From NCBI RefSeq assembly GCF_030272615.1, contig NC_081411.1, positions 823,788,397-823,852,396 on the forward strand: a DNA stretch of 64,000 nucleotides. The letters are read 5' to 3'. Below the pieces are notes generated by a model that was given only the letters and a program-made list of their open reading frames with translations, was not told the origin of the DNA and did no database searches. Below are positions 10,331 through 21,308 of the stretch, piece by piece; position 1 is the first letter of the stretch, and the number at the start of each line of letters is the position of its first letter. Source of the DNA: Cryptomeria japonica. Lineage: Eukaryota > Streptophyta > Pinopsida > Cupressales > Cupressaceae. Both the position numbers and the translations under genes were made by a program.

Positions 10331-11355
10331 TCAGAAAGTTATACTTGATAGAAATACTGGATTATTTGATATATCAATAGCAGCAGGGTTAATACAATGA
10401 ATAATTATCGGTATATTACAATCCAACTTTATATCCTTCAACATATGCTTCAACCATAGAACCTGTGTATAGTTAGTAGCAGCAACAACATACTCAGCTT
10501 CAACAGTAGATAAAGAAGTACATGACTGCTTCTGCTGATCCATGAAACAAGTTTATTTCCAAGAAAGAAAGCTTCACCTTATGAGCCTATCCGGTTACCC
10601 GAATCTCTATCCCAATCTGCATCTGAACATGCTCATAGTGTAAAGTCATCATAAAACAAAAACCATACCAGAAAATCCTTGAAAACATCAGAAAATCCTA
10701 GCTACCGGAGCAAGGATTCAACATAATCAATTCCTTCCTTATGAGAATATCCATTGCAAACCAATCAAGCCTAGTTCCAATAACATCCAAGTCCATGTGT
10801 TGTACTTTTCTAACTGATCCAATTCCTCTTCCATAAATTTCATCCAACATTCATCCTTACAAGCTTCAATAACTGATGCTAGTATAATTAAAGAAATTAA
10901 GCATACCTCATCAGCTTCCAAACTTCTTCTTGTCCAATTATCTGATCTTTTGAATGATTTAGCCTTACATACCTAGGAGTCTTCTAATTTTCTGTTCCTC
11001 TTCCCCGATCTTCAATTACTGTTGAATTTTTTGATACTGCCAGAGTAATCGGTTCTGCATTCTGTTTTGGTAAAGGTGTTACCGGTTCTGTTAAGACCAT
11101 TTCCACTACCAGTGCTTGCTCATAAATTCTAATTTGACTTCTATTCTGCTCATCCACCTTGACATTAGTGCTCTCCACAATTCTCTGCAATCTTTTGTTA
11201 TAATATCTATATGATTTTATTTCATTAGAATAACCAAGAAATATTCCTTCATCACATCTAGGATCAAACTTGTGAATGAAATCATCTCTCTTGATATAAT
11301 ATTTACCACCAAAGGTTTAGAAATACTTAACTGTAGATGTATGACCAAATCATAA
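10331..11355 (-). pseudogene. Element C pol remnants: integrase end, RT scraps, RNase H
   Basis: Only fragments of a Ty1/copia pol are left. Reading down the minus strand: the integrase C-terminus (FDPRCDEGIFLGY followed by YNKRLQRIVES, about 11355-11170), the start of the RT domain (EACKDECWMKFMEEELDQLE, about 10870), an internal deletion removing the RT core, then RNase H with SDADWD near 10600 and LSTVEAEYVVAATNYTQVLW near 10450. The same blocks occur in full in elements F and K. Stops and frameshifts are frequent. The fragments are not functional but show that C belonged to an autonomous Sirevirus-like lineage. Confidence 0.75.
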
Positions 11356-11533
11356 CTCATAAAATGAATTACTGATAAACCAAACTAGATCCAAGATCAA
11401 AGATCTTAGATCCACCAAATCTTTGTCTGTGAGCCTTCAAACATATTTCCAAGGATCTGAAATAGGCTTTTAGACCACTACCAAGGGCAATGCAAGATCT
11501 GTCATCAATTTGCCTCCCCCTAAGGTGAATGCC

Positions 11534-12710
11534 TTAGTTACCAGATGAGTTTCCTGCTGGTGCAAGAACATTCTGCTCTGTCAGTTGAGTAACCAAGGTA
11601 TATCCTTCAGCCAAATGAACATTTGGGGCAATTGATTCTATCGATTGAGCCTCAGAATTCATAACCCACTTCTTCTCATGCTCCTTCCAAGTGCCATCAA
11701 CTTTCTGCTTTCCCTTCTCATTATATTTATCACTTCCTGCCGATAGGTTCTCACTTCTTCAAAATTTAGCAATATGTCCTACTTTGTTGCATGTGTAACA
11801 AGTGACATTGTTCTTTTGAATTGCCTTACTACAATCTTGACCATTCCTTGACCTGCATTGATTAGCCATATGTCCAAACTTTCCACATGCATGACATTTC
11901 ACATTCATTCTATAATCTTCTATCATATGACCATACTTCTTACAATTTGAACATTGATCGAGAACTGCATTATTGTTTTGATTTACTCTATTTCTACAAT
12001 GCCTTGCCATATGACCAAATTTATTGCAAAAAAAACATCTACCATTAAATTTATGTGTACTGGGTTACCTTACCAGTGACCTCTGATTCCGGTTGATCTT
12101 CTGATATTCATTTGCAGTACCGAAGCTTTATCCATGCTCAAATCCAAGACCTCTAGTGTCTTCGGTGTCCTTTTGATCCTTCAATAATTCATCAAGATTA
12201 GCATAACTAACCTTGAACTTATCTTTGTATTCATTTGCAATAGTCAAATCATCTCTTAGGATTTTTACCATTCTTTCCAATTCTTGATCATTGTTCTTTG
12301 ATTGTACCAATTCAGTTCTCAACACATCATTCTCATGAACCAACTTGATGCATTCCTCAGATCTATCTTTTAGAGATATAGAAAGATTTTCTTCATTCTT
12401 CTTTTGGTCTTCAATCTCCTTGGTCATCCTCATAGTTAGGGCTTACATTTCATTCTTCATGACATAATTCTCCTGACAGATTTTCACATTGTTCCTTAAG
12501 GGCATCCTTCTCTTCATCATCCTGATTTTGTAAAAGTTCCTTCCTTTTAGCTTGAATAGATGACAACCTCTCTAGTAGAGTAAAAGTGATTTCCTTCATA
12601 GATCTCAACTCATCTTGCATCTTCATGATCCTCAATGTTTCAACATCATAGTCTTCAAGTTCTACTTGAAGTTCCTTCCTTAAACTTATCTCCATAGATT
12701 CCCGAAACAT
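11534..12710 (-). pseudogene. Element C gag: coiled coil plus four zinc knuckles
   Basis: The first ATG downstream of the primer site is at 12710. The N-terminal 190 residues are charged and heptad-like (coiled coil), in two frames with one frameshift near 12440. Zinc knuckles follow: CFFCNKFGHMARHC, CSNCKKYGHMIEDY (last Cys lost), CHACGKFGHMANQC and CYTCNKVGHIAKF followed by a stop in place of the last Cys. The tail ends at a TAA (11534-11536). No copia capsid (UBN2-type) domain is visible. The same architecture occurs in elements B and N. As a Gag it would bind and package RNA; the coiled coil would serve assembly (inferred). Confidence 0.75.
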
Positions 12711-12749
12711 GATCTTCCTCAAGCTGTTAGAATTACTCTAAGGCACCAG

Positions 12750-12761
12750 GCTCTGATACCA
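12750..12761 (-). promoter_or_regulatory. Primer binding site of element C
   Basis: The minus strand reads TGGTATCAGAGC, complementary to the 3' end of the initiator methionine tRNA. It sits two bases inside the 5' LTR, the usual place for the minus-strand DNA primer. Confidence 0.9.
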
Positions 12762-12763
12762 AT

Positions 12764-13862
12764 TGTTGAGATCCAAGAACACTGAGAGTGTGGGGGGGGG
12801 GGGGGTGTGAATCAGTGTTCTACCGAAATGGAGAAATTTAACCTTATTAATACAACAACTCAAAAACCGATAAACATAAAAGCACATAACAATAAGAAAC
12901 AATGCAACCACAAAGATAAACAACATAACACCATATATTTATACATGAAAAACCTCAAAGAGGAAAAACCACGGTGGGATTGGAGACCCACAATATCTAT
13001 TCATTGATTAGATGAATACATATTACAATAAGGGGCATGCACATGCAGGAAGGCCAACAACCTAGAGCACACTACTCTACACAAAAGGAGTCTCATTGAC
13101 TACAAAAAACATCAAACAACAATCCAGAATGAAGATTGAACTGCAAGTATAACATCTCCCATACCTGAGTACAGTTTTGGTTAAGCTCAATACTAGAGGC
13201 CTTAAACCTCTTCCACAAATCCAACTCGATCACCTATGATTGACCAAAACCTTTGCATGAATTATTATTACATTATTCACATAATCCCATACCATACATG
13301 ATCTTTTATATTCTACATAGAGATCTTACATCATATTTATACCAACCCGGGACCTAAACAATTAGGTTGGCCACCTAAAAGATAATACAATAAATTCATA
13401 ACTTAAGCCCACAATCTAATCATCAACCAAGTCAGCCTAAGACTGAAATGACATAATCCAACGAGTAATGCATCGGGAGCATCAAACCACATGTTACATA
13501 AACTGGTTCATAACCTAGCAGAATAACTACCAGACCTATAATAGGTCGCCATAAGCCAAATGAAACACCATGAACATGATAACCATCAAAATCTTGAACC
13601 CCTACTAGAAGCCGCACCAACACCACTTATGAATATATATAAAAACATCTTATACATATTAGGAACACATGTGTAACCAATCCAAACCAATTCCATAGAC
13701 CAAAACATACTAGAGTATATCGGATTAACACGATCTTACCAACCAGAAACCAATCATCCTATTGGGACCAACTAGATACCGATAAATAGCCAAAGCAGCT
13801 AGTGTTGACATCAATGACAAACATCAATGCAACACATAATCAATTTCTCTAAATTTCCAAGA
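12764..13862 (-). mobile_element. 5' LTR of copia element C
   Basis: The minus-orientation LTR is about 1,099 bp, bounded by the primer site on the left. Its plus-order right end aligns with the end of the partner LTR (TTTCCAAGA against TTGCCAATA). A run of about 14 G near 12789-12803 is the Sirevirus-like end motif on this strand. The hairpin motif is at 13033-13055. To the right, the sequence changes at once into gypsy element D, so C inserted into D. The right target flank is AAAAT. Confidence 0.85.
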
Positions 13863-14879
13863 AAAATCACCTAAAGGATCCAACACTACTAGAATAGGTG
13901 CACTTTTCAACTACTCCTTAAGGATCCAAAAAGTTGCCTCACACTAATCTGAACACATGAACTTCTTCCCTTTCTTCTGAAGGAAAGTGATAGGATGAGC
14001 AATGCTTGAAAATCCTTGAACAAACCAATGATAATAATGTGCAAGGCCCATAAAACTATGAGCCTTTCCCACATTAGTGAGTGTTGGCCAATCCACAATA
14101 GCCTTAATCTTAGAGGGATCCATTGTGATACCCTTACCTGAAATAACGTGGCCAAAACACGTAACCTCTAACTGAAAGAACTCACACTTCAACATATTGG
14201 TATACAATTAATTCTTGTGAAGACACTACAAAACCTACCTCAAGTACTCCTCATGCTCCTCCACTGACCTTGAATACACCAGTATATCATCAAGGAAAAC
14301 AAGCATAGATCTATCAAGATATGTCTTGAAAATTTCATTAATCAAAATCATGAACACTGAGGGTGCATTAGTAAGCCCAAATGGTACCACTATAAACTCA
14401 TAATGTCCATATCAATTACGAAATGTTGTACGATGAATATATGCCTCATGAATCCATAACTGGTGATACCCAAACTTAAGATCTATCTTAGAGAAGACCT
14501 TAGCATCCTTAATCTGATCAAAGAGGTCATCAATCCCTGGCAAAGGATAAGTATTCTTCATCGTCACCTTATTCAACTCCTTGTAATCAATACATAAGCG
14601 AAGAGACCCATCCTTCTTCTTAACAAACAAAATAGGTGCTCCCCATGAGGAAACACTAGGACGAATGAATCCCTTAGCTAACAACTCGGCAAACTACAAC
14701 CTCAACTCACTCAAGTCCTGAATAGTCATCCAATAAGGAGCCTTAAATATAGGCTCTGCATCATGAACTAAGTCTATCCAAAAATCAATGTCAAGTTTAG
14801 GTGGCATACATGGAATCTTGTTAGGAAACACATTTGAAAAACTTTTGGAGGATGGGATGACAATGAAAGAGATCATCAT
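13863..14879 (-). pseudogene. Gypsy element D: reverse transcriptase and start of RNase H
   Basis: A Ty3/gypsy RT is readable in one main frame from about 14879 to 13863. Landmarks: IDFWIDLVHDAEPIFKAPY (14800), [18 protein letters not shown] (14640), [37 protein letters not shown] (catalytic Asp), [10 protein letters not shown], the FLDDILVYS box (YxDD equivalent) and TCFGHVISGKGI (14160). The RNase H start (LKSAPILVVLD) runs into the C LTR at 13862, so the rest of pol is missing. Several stops interrupt it. It would copy the element's RNA into DNA, but this copy is dead. Confidence 0.85.
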
Positions 14880-15193
14880 GATTCACTCCCTCATGCAAAT
14901 TATTCACCCTCATTGAAAACAACTAACAACTCTTCCACACACATCACTTCATCTACAAAACAGAAATCATGTGAAGAGAAATAGGGCGCTGCACACACAC
15001 TATCTCCACATTCTTCCCACTATCATCAGCCCAACACAACATCATAGGACCCCAAAGACAGAAAACAAAGATCCACTTAGGTGGTGTATACTCCTAAATC
15101 CAACACATAACCATGCATAAAGGAATCCACTACCACCTTACACCCCATAACCAACTCAACCTACCACCTATTGTATTGATTTTCCACAACAAG

Positions 15194-16615
15194 CCCGCAT
15201 CAATCTACTATAGATAGATAATTAAAAAAATCTGAAGCACCTAAATCAAATAATACAAAGCAAGGGATACCAATTATCCCACCTATGGTATCAACAACTA
15301 TAGCTTGGTTCTCAGCCTGACGATTATCAACTGCCGCAAATACACTATGAGATCTCATTGCATCACCTACTATGGGCTCTAAAGCAATTGGCCTTTGGCA
15401 TGACATCTGAGTAGATTTCTGAGAACAATGAACTACAATATGTTCTAGTTGGCCACAAGAGAAACAACTCCCTCTACTAAATCTTTTTCTAACTGGGGGT
15501 GTACAAGGTTGTTGAACACTACCTCTGCTAGAAACCTACTGAGAAGTCTGTGCTAGCTAAGAAGGAAAATATCACCCATCTCGCTGCTTGTTATGATTCC
15601 TATCAGTCCATAATCTATAACCATGAGCAAAACTCTGAATTTGAGGATACCTCTTTTGAAATGGTTGACCACTCTATAAATAAGATGGATAGATCCTAGA
15701 AAAACCCAAAGATTCTGATTGTGCACTTCTTGCAACTGATCTTGAAGTTGGAGCACTAACCGTTTGCACACCTGGCATACCTCCCAAAGCCAAAGTTAGG
15801 TTCTCCTCAACCAAACATGCCTTCTCCATAGCCACCTCCATAGTATTAGGCTTAAGAATCCAAACCCCACCATTGATGTGGTTGTTAAGACCTCTAACAA
15901 AATGCTACACCAACATAGCCTCATCATCCACTATCCTAATGTACTGCTTAACTTCAAAAAAATTATGCGCGTACTACTCAAATATCATAGTCTGTTGCCT
16001 CAAATTAGGAAATTCATCTTCCTTCCTCTACCTCCATAAATATGACAAGAACCGAGCATGAAACTGCTCAAGAAACAACTCCCATGAAATTGTCACAATA
16101 TCCAAATACAACTTCTGCTCCTCCATATGCCACCAAGTAGAAGAAAAATCACAAAGATGCATAATCACACACCTAGCCTTAATGGTGTTACTACTATACA
16201 AGCGCATAGAAAAATACCTAGCCATATCCAAGAGCCAAGTCTCCACCTCCATGCCACTGATAGAACTATTGAAAGTAGGAGGGTGATACCTCATAAGATC
16301 TCTCATGTGACTTGCTACAATCACATCCTGATCTGGAACAACATCAACTCTCATCCAAGGTGAACACAAATGATCTCTCCTCTAATGACCCAAATGATGA
16401 GACTCTTGCTAATTCTCCTCTTATCTCGGCCCTAAACAACCAAGAAGCTCCTAAAGCATGTTAATCTACTGTGAGACTGCATCACCCTGTGCTCCTCCTT
16501 CCTACTAGTCATGCTAATGCTCTTCATGGCACGACCCTTTAAAAACCTCCAGACAAGGATTACATCAAGTACCCATATGGCCACCATGGCCACAACCTCT
16601 ACCTCTAGCAGACAT
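15194..16615 (-). pseudogene. Gypsy element D: gag, zinc knuckle and protease
   Basis: The probable start is ATG 16615 (MSARGRGCGHGGHMG), followed by stops. A retrotransposon gag domain spans about 16340-16000 (METWLLDMARYF-like region with FLEQFHARFL), then a Ser/Gln-rich linker. A CCHC knuckle, CFSCGQLEHIVVHC, lies at about 15430-15480. The aspartic protease follows with FDLGASDFF in place of the usual FDSGASHSF at about 15230-15250. Gag and protease share one frame. Stops are numerous, including some in the first 40 codons. The DLG change in the protease motif adds to the evidence for decay. Confidence 0.8.
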
Positions 16616-16772
16616 CTTGTTTAAGAAAGATGCATCGAAACTATGAGCTAAAATCTAGGGTAGCTAATGCATAAAAATAACTAGTAGGGATAACCACAAG
16701 GCTAACCCAAGCTATTGTGATATTATACACAATGGTCTTCTATGAAACCAGAGTACCCAGTGTATGAACATG

Positions 16773-16785
16773 GGCTCTGATACTA
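16773..16785 (-). promoter_or_regulatory. Primer binding site of element D (mutated)
   Basis: The minus strand reads TAGTATCAGAGCC; the canonical site is TGGTATCAGAGCC. The single change is compatible with an old copy. Confidence 0.8.
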
Positions 16786-16787
16786 GA

Positions 16788-17784
16788 TGAAATTCCCATT
16801 AAAATAACCTAGAGAAATTAACCATCTAATAATCAAATAGAGATAATTTTTTAAACATCTAATAATGTAACACATATAGTTAAATATTCACAGACATCCA
16901 TTTACAAGATAAACACATATCTATCATAAACATTAAAGCACTATATGCAAGCGAAATAAATGCAACACAACAATTATCTTTCCCTAGGATATTTCTATGC
17001 CATTACTTAAATCAACATTAAGAACACATCATCATAAGCATAACATTATGATTACTACCATAATCCAATGTATTCTAATAAAACTAGCATTTCCTCTTTC
17101 ATTCATATATAAGATTGTTCACTAATCTAACTATTATGATCGCATTCATGCAAAATTTATTATCACAAAAGTTAAATATCTTGATGAACAACCTTGATCA
17201 TCAACTATTTGACACATTGAAATAACCTCCAAGTGTGGCACCTTGCATTGCTGACACTAAGTCTCTAGAAAAGGTTAGATTCCTTATCAATCTCATGCAG
17301 GTTCTGGAGCAACCCAACACATATAATTCCTAATCTATTGATTTGAGGGGGAAAGGGGAAGAAGGAATTCTTGAAAGGGAAAAAGGTTTGCAACTAGATT
17401 GAAATTTGATCTTCCTTTCCTATATTTGCACAAGACACCAATAAAACTACCCAAAATATGCACAAATTTATACCTAAATCGGCTCCCTATTTGCATGAGT
17501 GAAGGTTGCAATTCTTGTAAAAGAGTGAGAGGGACTAAAGTTAGTCCATAGATAACATTCAAAGAGGGATCAACATAGTCACTATGCAAATGAAAACAAA
17601 AGAAGATGAATTCATATAAGGAGGTAATGGAATTACACATAATATAAGAACTAAAATAAGGCAAGACAAGTAATTATATTCATGTAAAGGCAAAGGAAAT
17701 TTACAAATACAGAGAAAAATAAGTTTTTTGCAAAAGAAAGAAAGAAGATGCTTGAAAACAAGCTACCAAATTGCCTTTATAGTT
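16788..17784 (-). mobile_element. 5' LTR of gypsy element D (at least this part)
   Basis: It begins TGAAATTCCC next to the primer site and continues as AT-rich, gene-free DNA. Solo LTR E is inserted at 17785-17789, and D's LTR, or its flank, resumes at 18584. The outer end cannot be placed because no second copy is in the window. The ORF at 17335-17664 has no recognisable content. Confidence 0.55.
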
Positions 17785-17789
17785 CAAGC

Positions 17790-18578
17790 TATTGGCAAAT
17801 GCACACTCCAATGAGAAATTGTAGGTGATTGAAGGTTTTGTCATTGATGGCAACCTTGCAATCATATGACACCGGCAAGACAAAGATACCGGCACTGACA
17901 CTGACAAACTGACTCTACACCGACATACAGAACACCGACAGTGAAAGGAAGGATACAGACACCTTGACTGACTTCAATTTTGTTTAAAATGTATTTTGTA
18001 ATTAATTGTAAAATCATTATAAGCCAACATGGCGAGTTGTAATATGACTCATATATGTATGAGATCATTGTAGATCATTTTGTAATAAGGTGATAGGCGA
18101 AATTATGCAGACCTAATATGCGAATTATTGGTTAAGGGTTTATGTATGTAGCAGAGCTTAAACTGGTACTGAACCTGGCATAGCAGATGCTAATCTGAAG
18201 CTTTACAAGACATTGGATTTTTATAATCCTTTTGTAAGTCAGTGTGACTTCTTTTGTATTTGAGCAATGAGCTCTAGGCACTTGGCCTTCCTACATGTGC
18301 AGGCCCCTAATGTAAGAGTAATATTCCCTTATTGGCCAGTAAGTGAATATTGTGGGTCACAAATCCCACCGAGGTTTTTCCCACCCCCAGTTTTCTCGTT
18401 AAAATACTATGTTATGGTGTGCTTCTCATGTTGTTGTTATTATTCTTAGTTATTGCATTATTTCTGGCTTACCGGTACATAGTTTTGATATGCTTTTCAT
18501 GTTTTAAGTCAAGTAAATTGATATACCGATTAGATACTGATTCACCCCCCCCTCTCAGTATCTTTGGGAATCCTAACA
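17790..18578 (+). mobile_element. Solo LTR E (Sirevirus-like)
   Basis: This is a 789-bp LTR related to LTR B along its length. It is flanked by a perfect 5-bp target duplicate CAAGC (17785-17789 and 18579-18583). Its first bases are TATTGGCAAATG, a mutated TGTTGGCA; it ends GGAATCCTAACA. It has the CTGATTCACCCCCCCC end motif (18537-18555) and the hairpin (18284-18306). No polypurine tract or primer site adjoins it, so the internal domain was lost by recombination between its LTRs. Confidence 0.9.
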
Positions 18579-18583
18579 CAAGC

Positions 18584-20260
18584 ATAACTGAGATGAATTA
18601 TAGTTAAGAAACCCTAACCCTAGCTAGGGTTAGGTTACAAAATATCAAAGAAGAGATGATATTCATCAAGTTGATGTGATCTGAATTTATTACAACTTTT
18701 CAGAATGTCTTCTCATCTGGGGGAAAAATAAAATATCTCTGCAAGTGAAGAAATCTTTGCTCATGATATATCTAAGATCAACTTGCAGGGCACAAAAGTT
18801 TTCAATCCAAATTGAATAACCCCAAGTGGCATCCAAAACCAGGTTGGAGGGTCAATTATAGAGTTATGGTGAAGCTCAAAGAGTGGGTGAGTTGAAATCC
18901 AATCAAATTTGGCCATTGACTAGGAAGAAATTGGATTCTGAATATCAAGTCGACAACCACCTCGTGTAGAGAAATACAATATTAACCTGCCTGTAAGTTT
19001 GAATTTTGCCCATTGGATCACCCATGTCATGCATAAATGGATGCATGAGATCTTGCCATGAAGCCCTCTAAAGGGCTCAAAAAGAGTTTAAAACATGACC
19101 ATTGATTGACTCCTTTAAGTTAAAATCCATGGTCGTGGATGTGCCATGTGGTAGGCTGAGTCCACTATCCTTATCGCTACTTTGCAATATTTTAAAACTC
19201 ATTATATATTAACCCAGCGAACTGGCAAAAACTATCACCATATCATAGGTTTGTGAATGCCTTTGTATTTCATTGTTGGGAAACAATGATATCTACCGCT
19301 ATATTGCAAGGTCAAGTGGTGCTCAAAACATGATCGTTGCACCCTTGCAAAAAAAGCTTCTCCTTTCAGCTTTGTGGGACCGTCACCATTTTGCAAGTTC
19401 AAATGTTTCATTGGCCTTAACCATCAGGAAATGGCAATAATCCTTTATGTTACCCCATCCATTTTGCAGCTTTAGAGGGAGGGCGCCACCTTTCCATTTT
19501 ATCCTTCGCTTTGTTGTTTTATGGGGAAAGGTGGAATATTCCTTGATGCTCTTGCGAAATAGTGAAATTCCTAGCCTTTTTGACATTTTATGGGGGGAAC
19601 AAAATAATAAGTCCTTCGCTCCATTAAATGGCAAAAGCCATGTAGCTTTGCTTTCCAGTAAAGGGAAAAAGGGGAAACTGGTCCCGCCATGGACTAAGGC
19701 CTCCTTGGTCAGTGGATGTTAAGCGATTTGATCACCTGGGCCAATCAACACAAATATAGAATTTTAAAGCCCCAATAGATTATAAAGGTATAAAAGCCTT
19801 AGGGTTTAGGGTTTTAGGGCTTTCAAGAGGATTTAATTAGAGTTTTCTTAGCCAATTGGGTTTTCTCATATCGTTAATTTTTAGGGCTAAGGTTGACATG
19901 AAATCAGTCAATATTTGTGGTGACTCAGAGGAGTGACAAGCCTTCTTGGGAAAATAAGACCAGAAGCCTTAGATATCCATTACACATAGAGTTAATATGT
20001 GGGAAAAAATAGGAAGATTGTTTTTCCCTTACAACATGTAGGATGTCAAAATTTTCTCTCATTTTGAAAGAATAGCTTGTGCACGTGCACTTCTTAAAAA
20101 AACTAGAAAAAAACTAACTAACATTTACATTATTGAAACTCAGAGACAAGAAATCCTTTACCTCTGTCAAAGATGATCCTCTTGAAGGTGTTGATCTCCC
20201 TTAGGCCATGCTTGCAATCACTAGCCAATTGCAAAAATTGAAGAATCCTGTATGTATACA
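18584..20260. other. Unclassified repeat-derived DNA
   Basis: I see no gene here. Contents: a telomere-like inverted repeat at 18610-18636; a block at 19039-19160 repeated in inverse orientation at 63822-63945; TGGGG.../TTGCAAG motifs at 19240-19650 resembling the 75-bp array at 23.2-23.8 kb; and a promoter-like segment at 19780-19826 (TATAAAGGTATAAAAG followed by AGGGTTTAGGGTTTTAGGGC). The last suggests an LTR core promoter on the plus strand. The minus-strand frame from 20290 to 20140 (ILQFLQLASDCKHGLREIN and so on) may be a frameshifted tail of the neighbouring ORF. Confidence 0.4.
18610..18636. repeat. Telomere-motif inverted repeat
   Basis: AACCCTAACCCTAG is followed directly by CTAGGGTTAGGTT, a head-to-head pair of plant telomere-like units with one bulged base. 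It is short and may be a regulatory telo-box pair rather than a telomere relic. Confidence 0.7.
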
Positions 20261-21302
20261 TTAGAGCATACATGTTGTTGATGTGGTGAAAAAAAGCTCG
20301 CCATTTAATTTGTTGCTATAGGGAATCCACAAAAGATAATCCTTTGAAACACATGGAGGCACATTAAGTGTACACTCAGCAAGAAAGGGAAAATGCATAG
20401 AGGGCAGGCCAAAATAAGACTTAACACTACTATCATAGTTGTTCTACTCTAGATATGGATTGAAACCAAAAGAAAAGTCCTCAAACTCATAGGGGAATGA
20501 TAAGTATACCATACTTTTGTCTTGATCTGCATAAGGGGACTCCTTTGACACATCAAAATGAAAACTTTGAAATTTGGGTACATTGTCAAGTTGAGCAACC
20601 AAAAGGTTGTCTACATGATTAACACACTATTCCTCAACATCTTCAAACTTGGTATGCTCATCCCAAGTAAAACACTCAAGATTAAACACATCATCCCTAA
20701 TGCCAAAATAAATATCTTCACCTTGAATGAAGACCTCATATTCAACATTATCAAATTTAGGGACAGGGGAGAACCAACATACATCATAATCATAGGTGTT
20801 GATATCTAGCTCATCAGCACAAATCTTAGGTTTGTGAGAAACCTCACAAGAAGATCTTAAATCTTCAAATTGTCTCTCTATTTTGTTTTCTATTTAGATT
20901 AGCATCCTCCTGCAAGTCCTTGCTTTCCCTATTGAGTTTGGGAATAGGGGTGTATTCTTCATGGATTCAAAAGGTTCCAAGACCTATACCATTGACCTCA
21001 TCAATTGGGTCAAACTAAAAAGAATTTACCCACTCATCAAATAGGCAATCAGGAACTTCTTCCAATTGAGTTGTAGGCTCTTTGATTAATATATCCTCAT
21101 TATCCTCATGGAAGGAGAAATTCATATCTATGGAACTTGGGATGTAGGGCTCAATATGGTTTAAAGAAATAGGCTCTACCTTAATGGTCACCTTTGTACC
21201 ATACCTTGTTCTAAACAACACATGAGACCAATAACAAAATAGATAACCCCCAATATTGGCAGTAAATTCTCTTGATAGACAAATGGAAAAGTGGGTGGGG
21301 AG
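20261..21302 (-). pseudogene. Unrecognised broken ORF, about 350 codons
   Basis: A minus-strand reading runs from the left flank of LTR J down to a TAA at 20261-20263. The first part (21302 to about 20870) is in one frame with two stops and contains PTHFSICLSREFTANIGGYL and RYGTKVTIKVEPISL. After one frameshift near 20880 the second part has two stops and contains YDYDVCWFSPVPKFDNVEYE, FIQGEDIYFGIRDD, SMVYLSFPYEFEDFSFGFNP and CVSKDYLLWIPYSNKLNGEL. The product is acidic and aromatic-rich with regularly placed Cys. I recognise no domain. The neighbours are retroelements, so it is most likely an accessory ORF of one. The frame continues to the right of LTR J at 22863 (LGCSVWQYILVI), so J split it. 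Confidence 0.6.
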
Positions 21303-21308
21303 GTCAAT

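Noticed and set aside
12785-12805. Long G/C runs (12789, 21353, 61618) as sequencing errors
   Set aside because: They fall at the conserved C-run near the LTR end in every Sirevirus-like LTR here, so the motif is real, although exact run length may be unreliable.
17335-17664. 109-residue minus ORF in the D LTR
   Set aside because: No motif, hydrophobic low-complexity composition, and it lies in LTR sequence next to a primer site.
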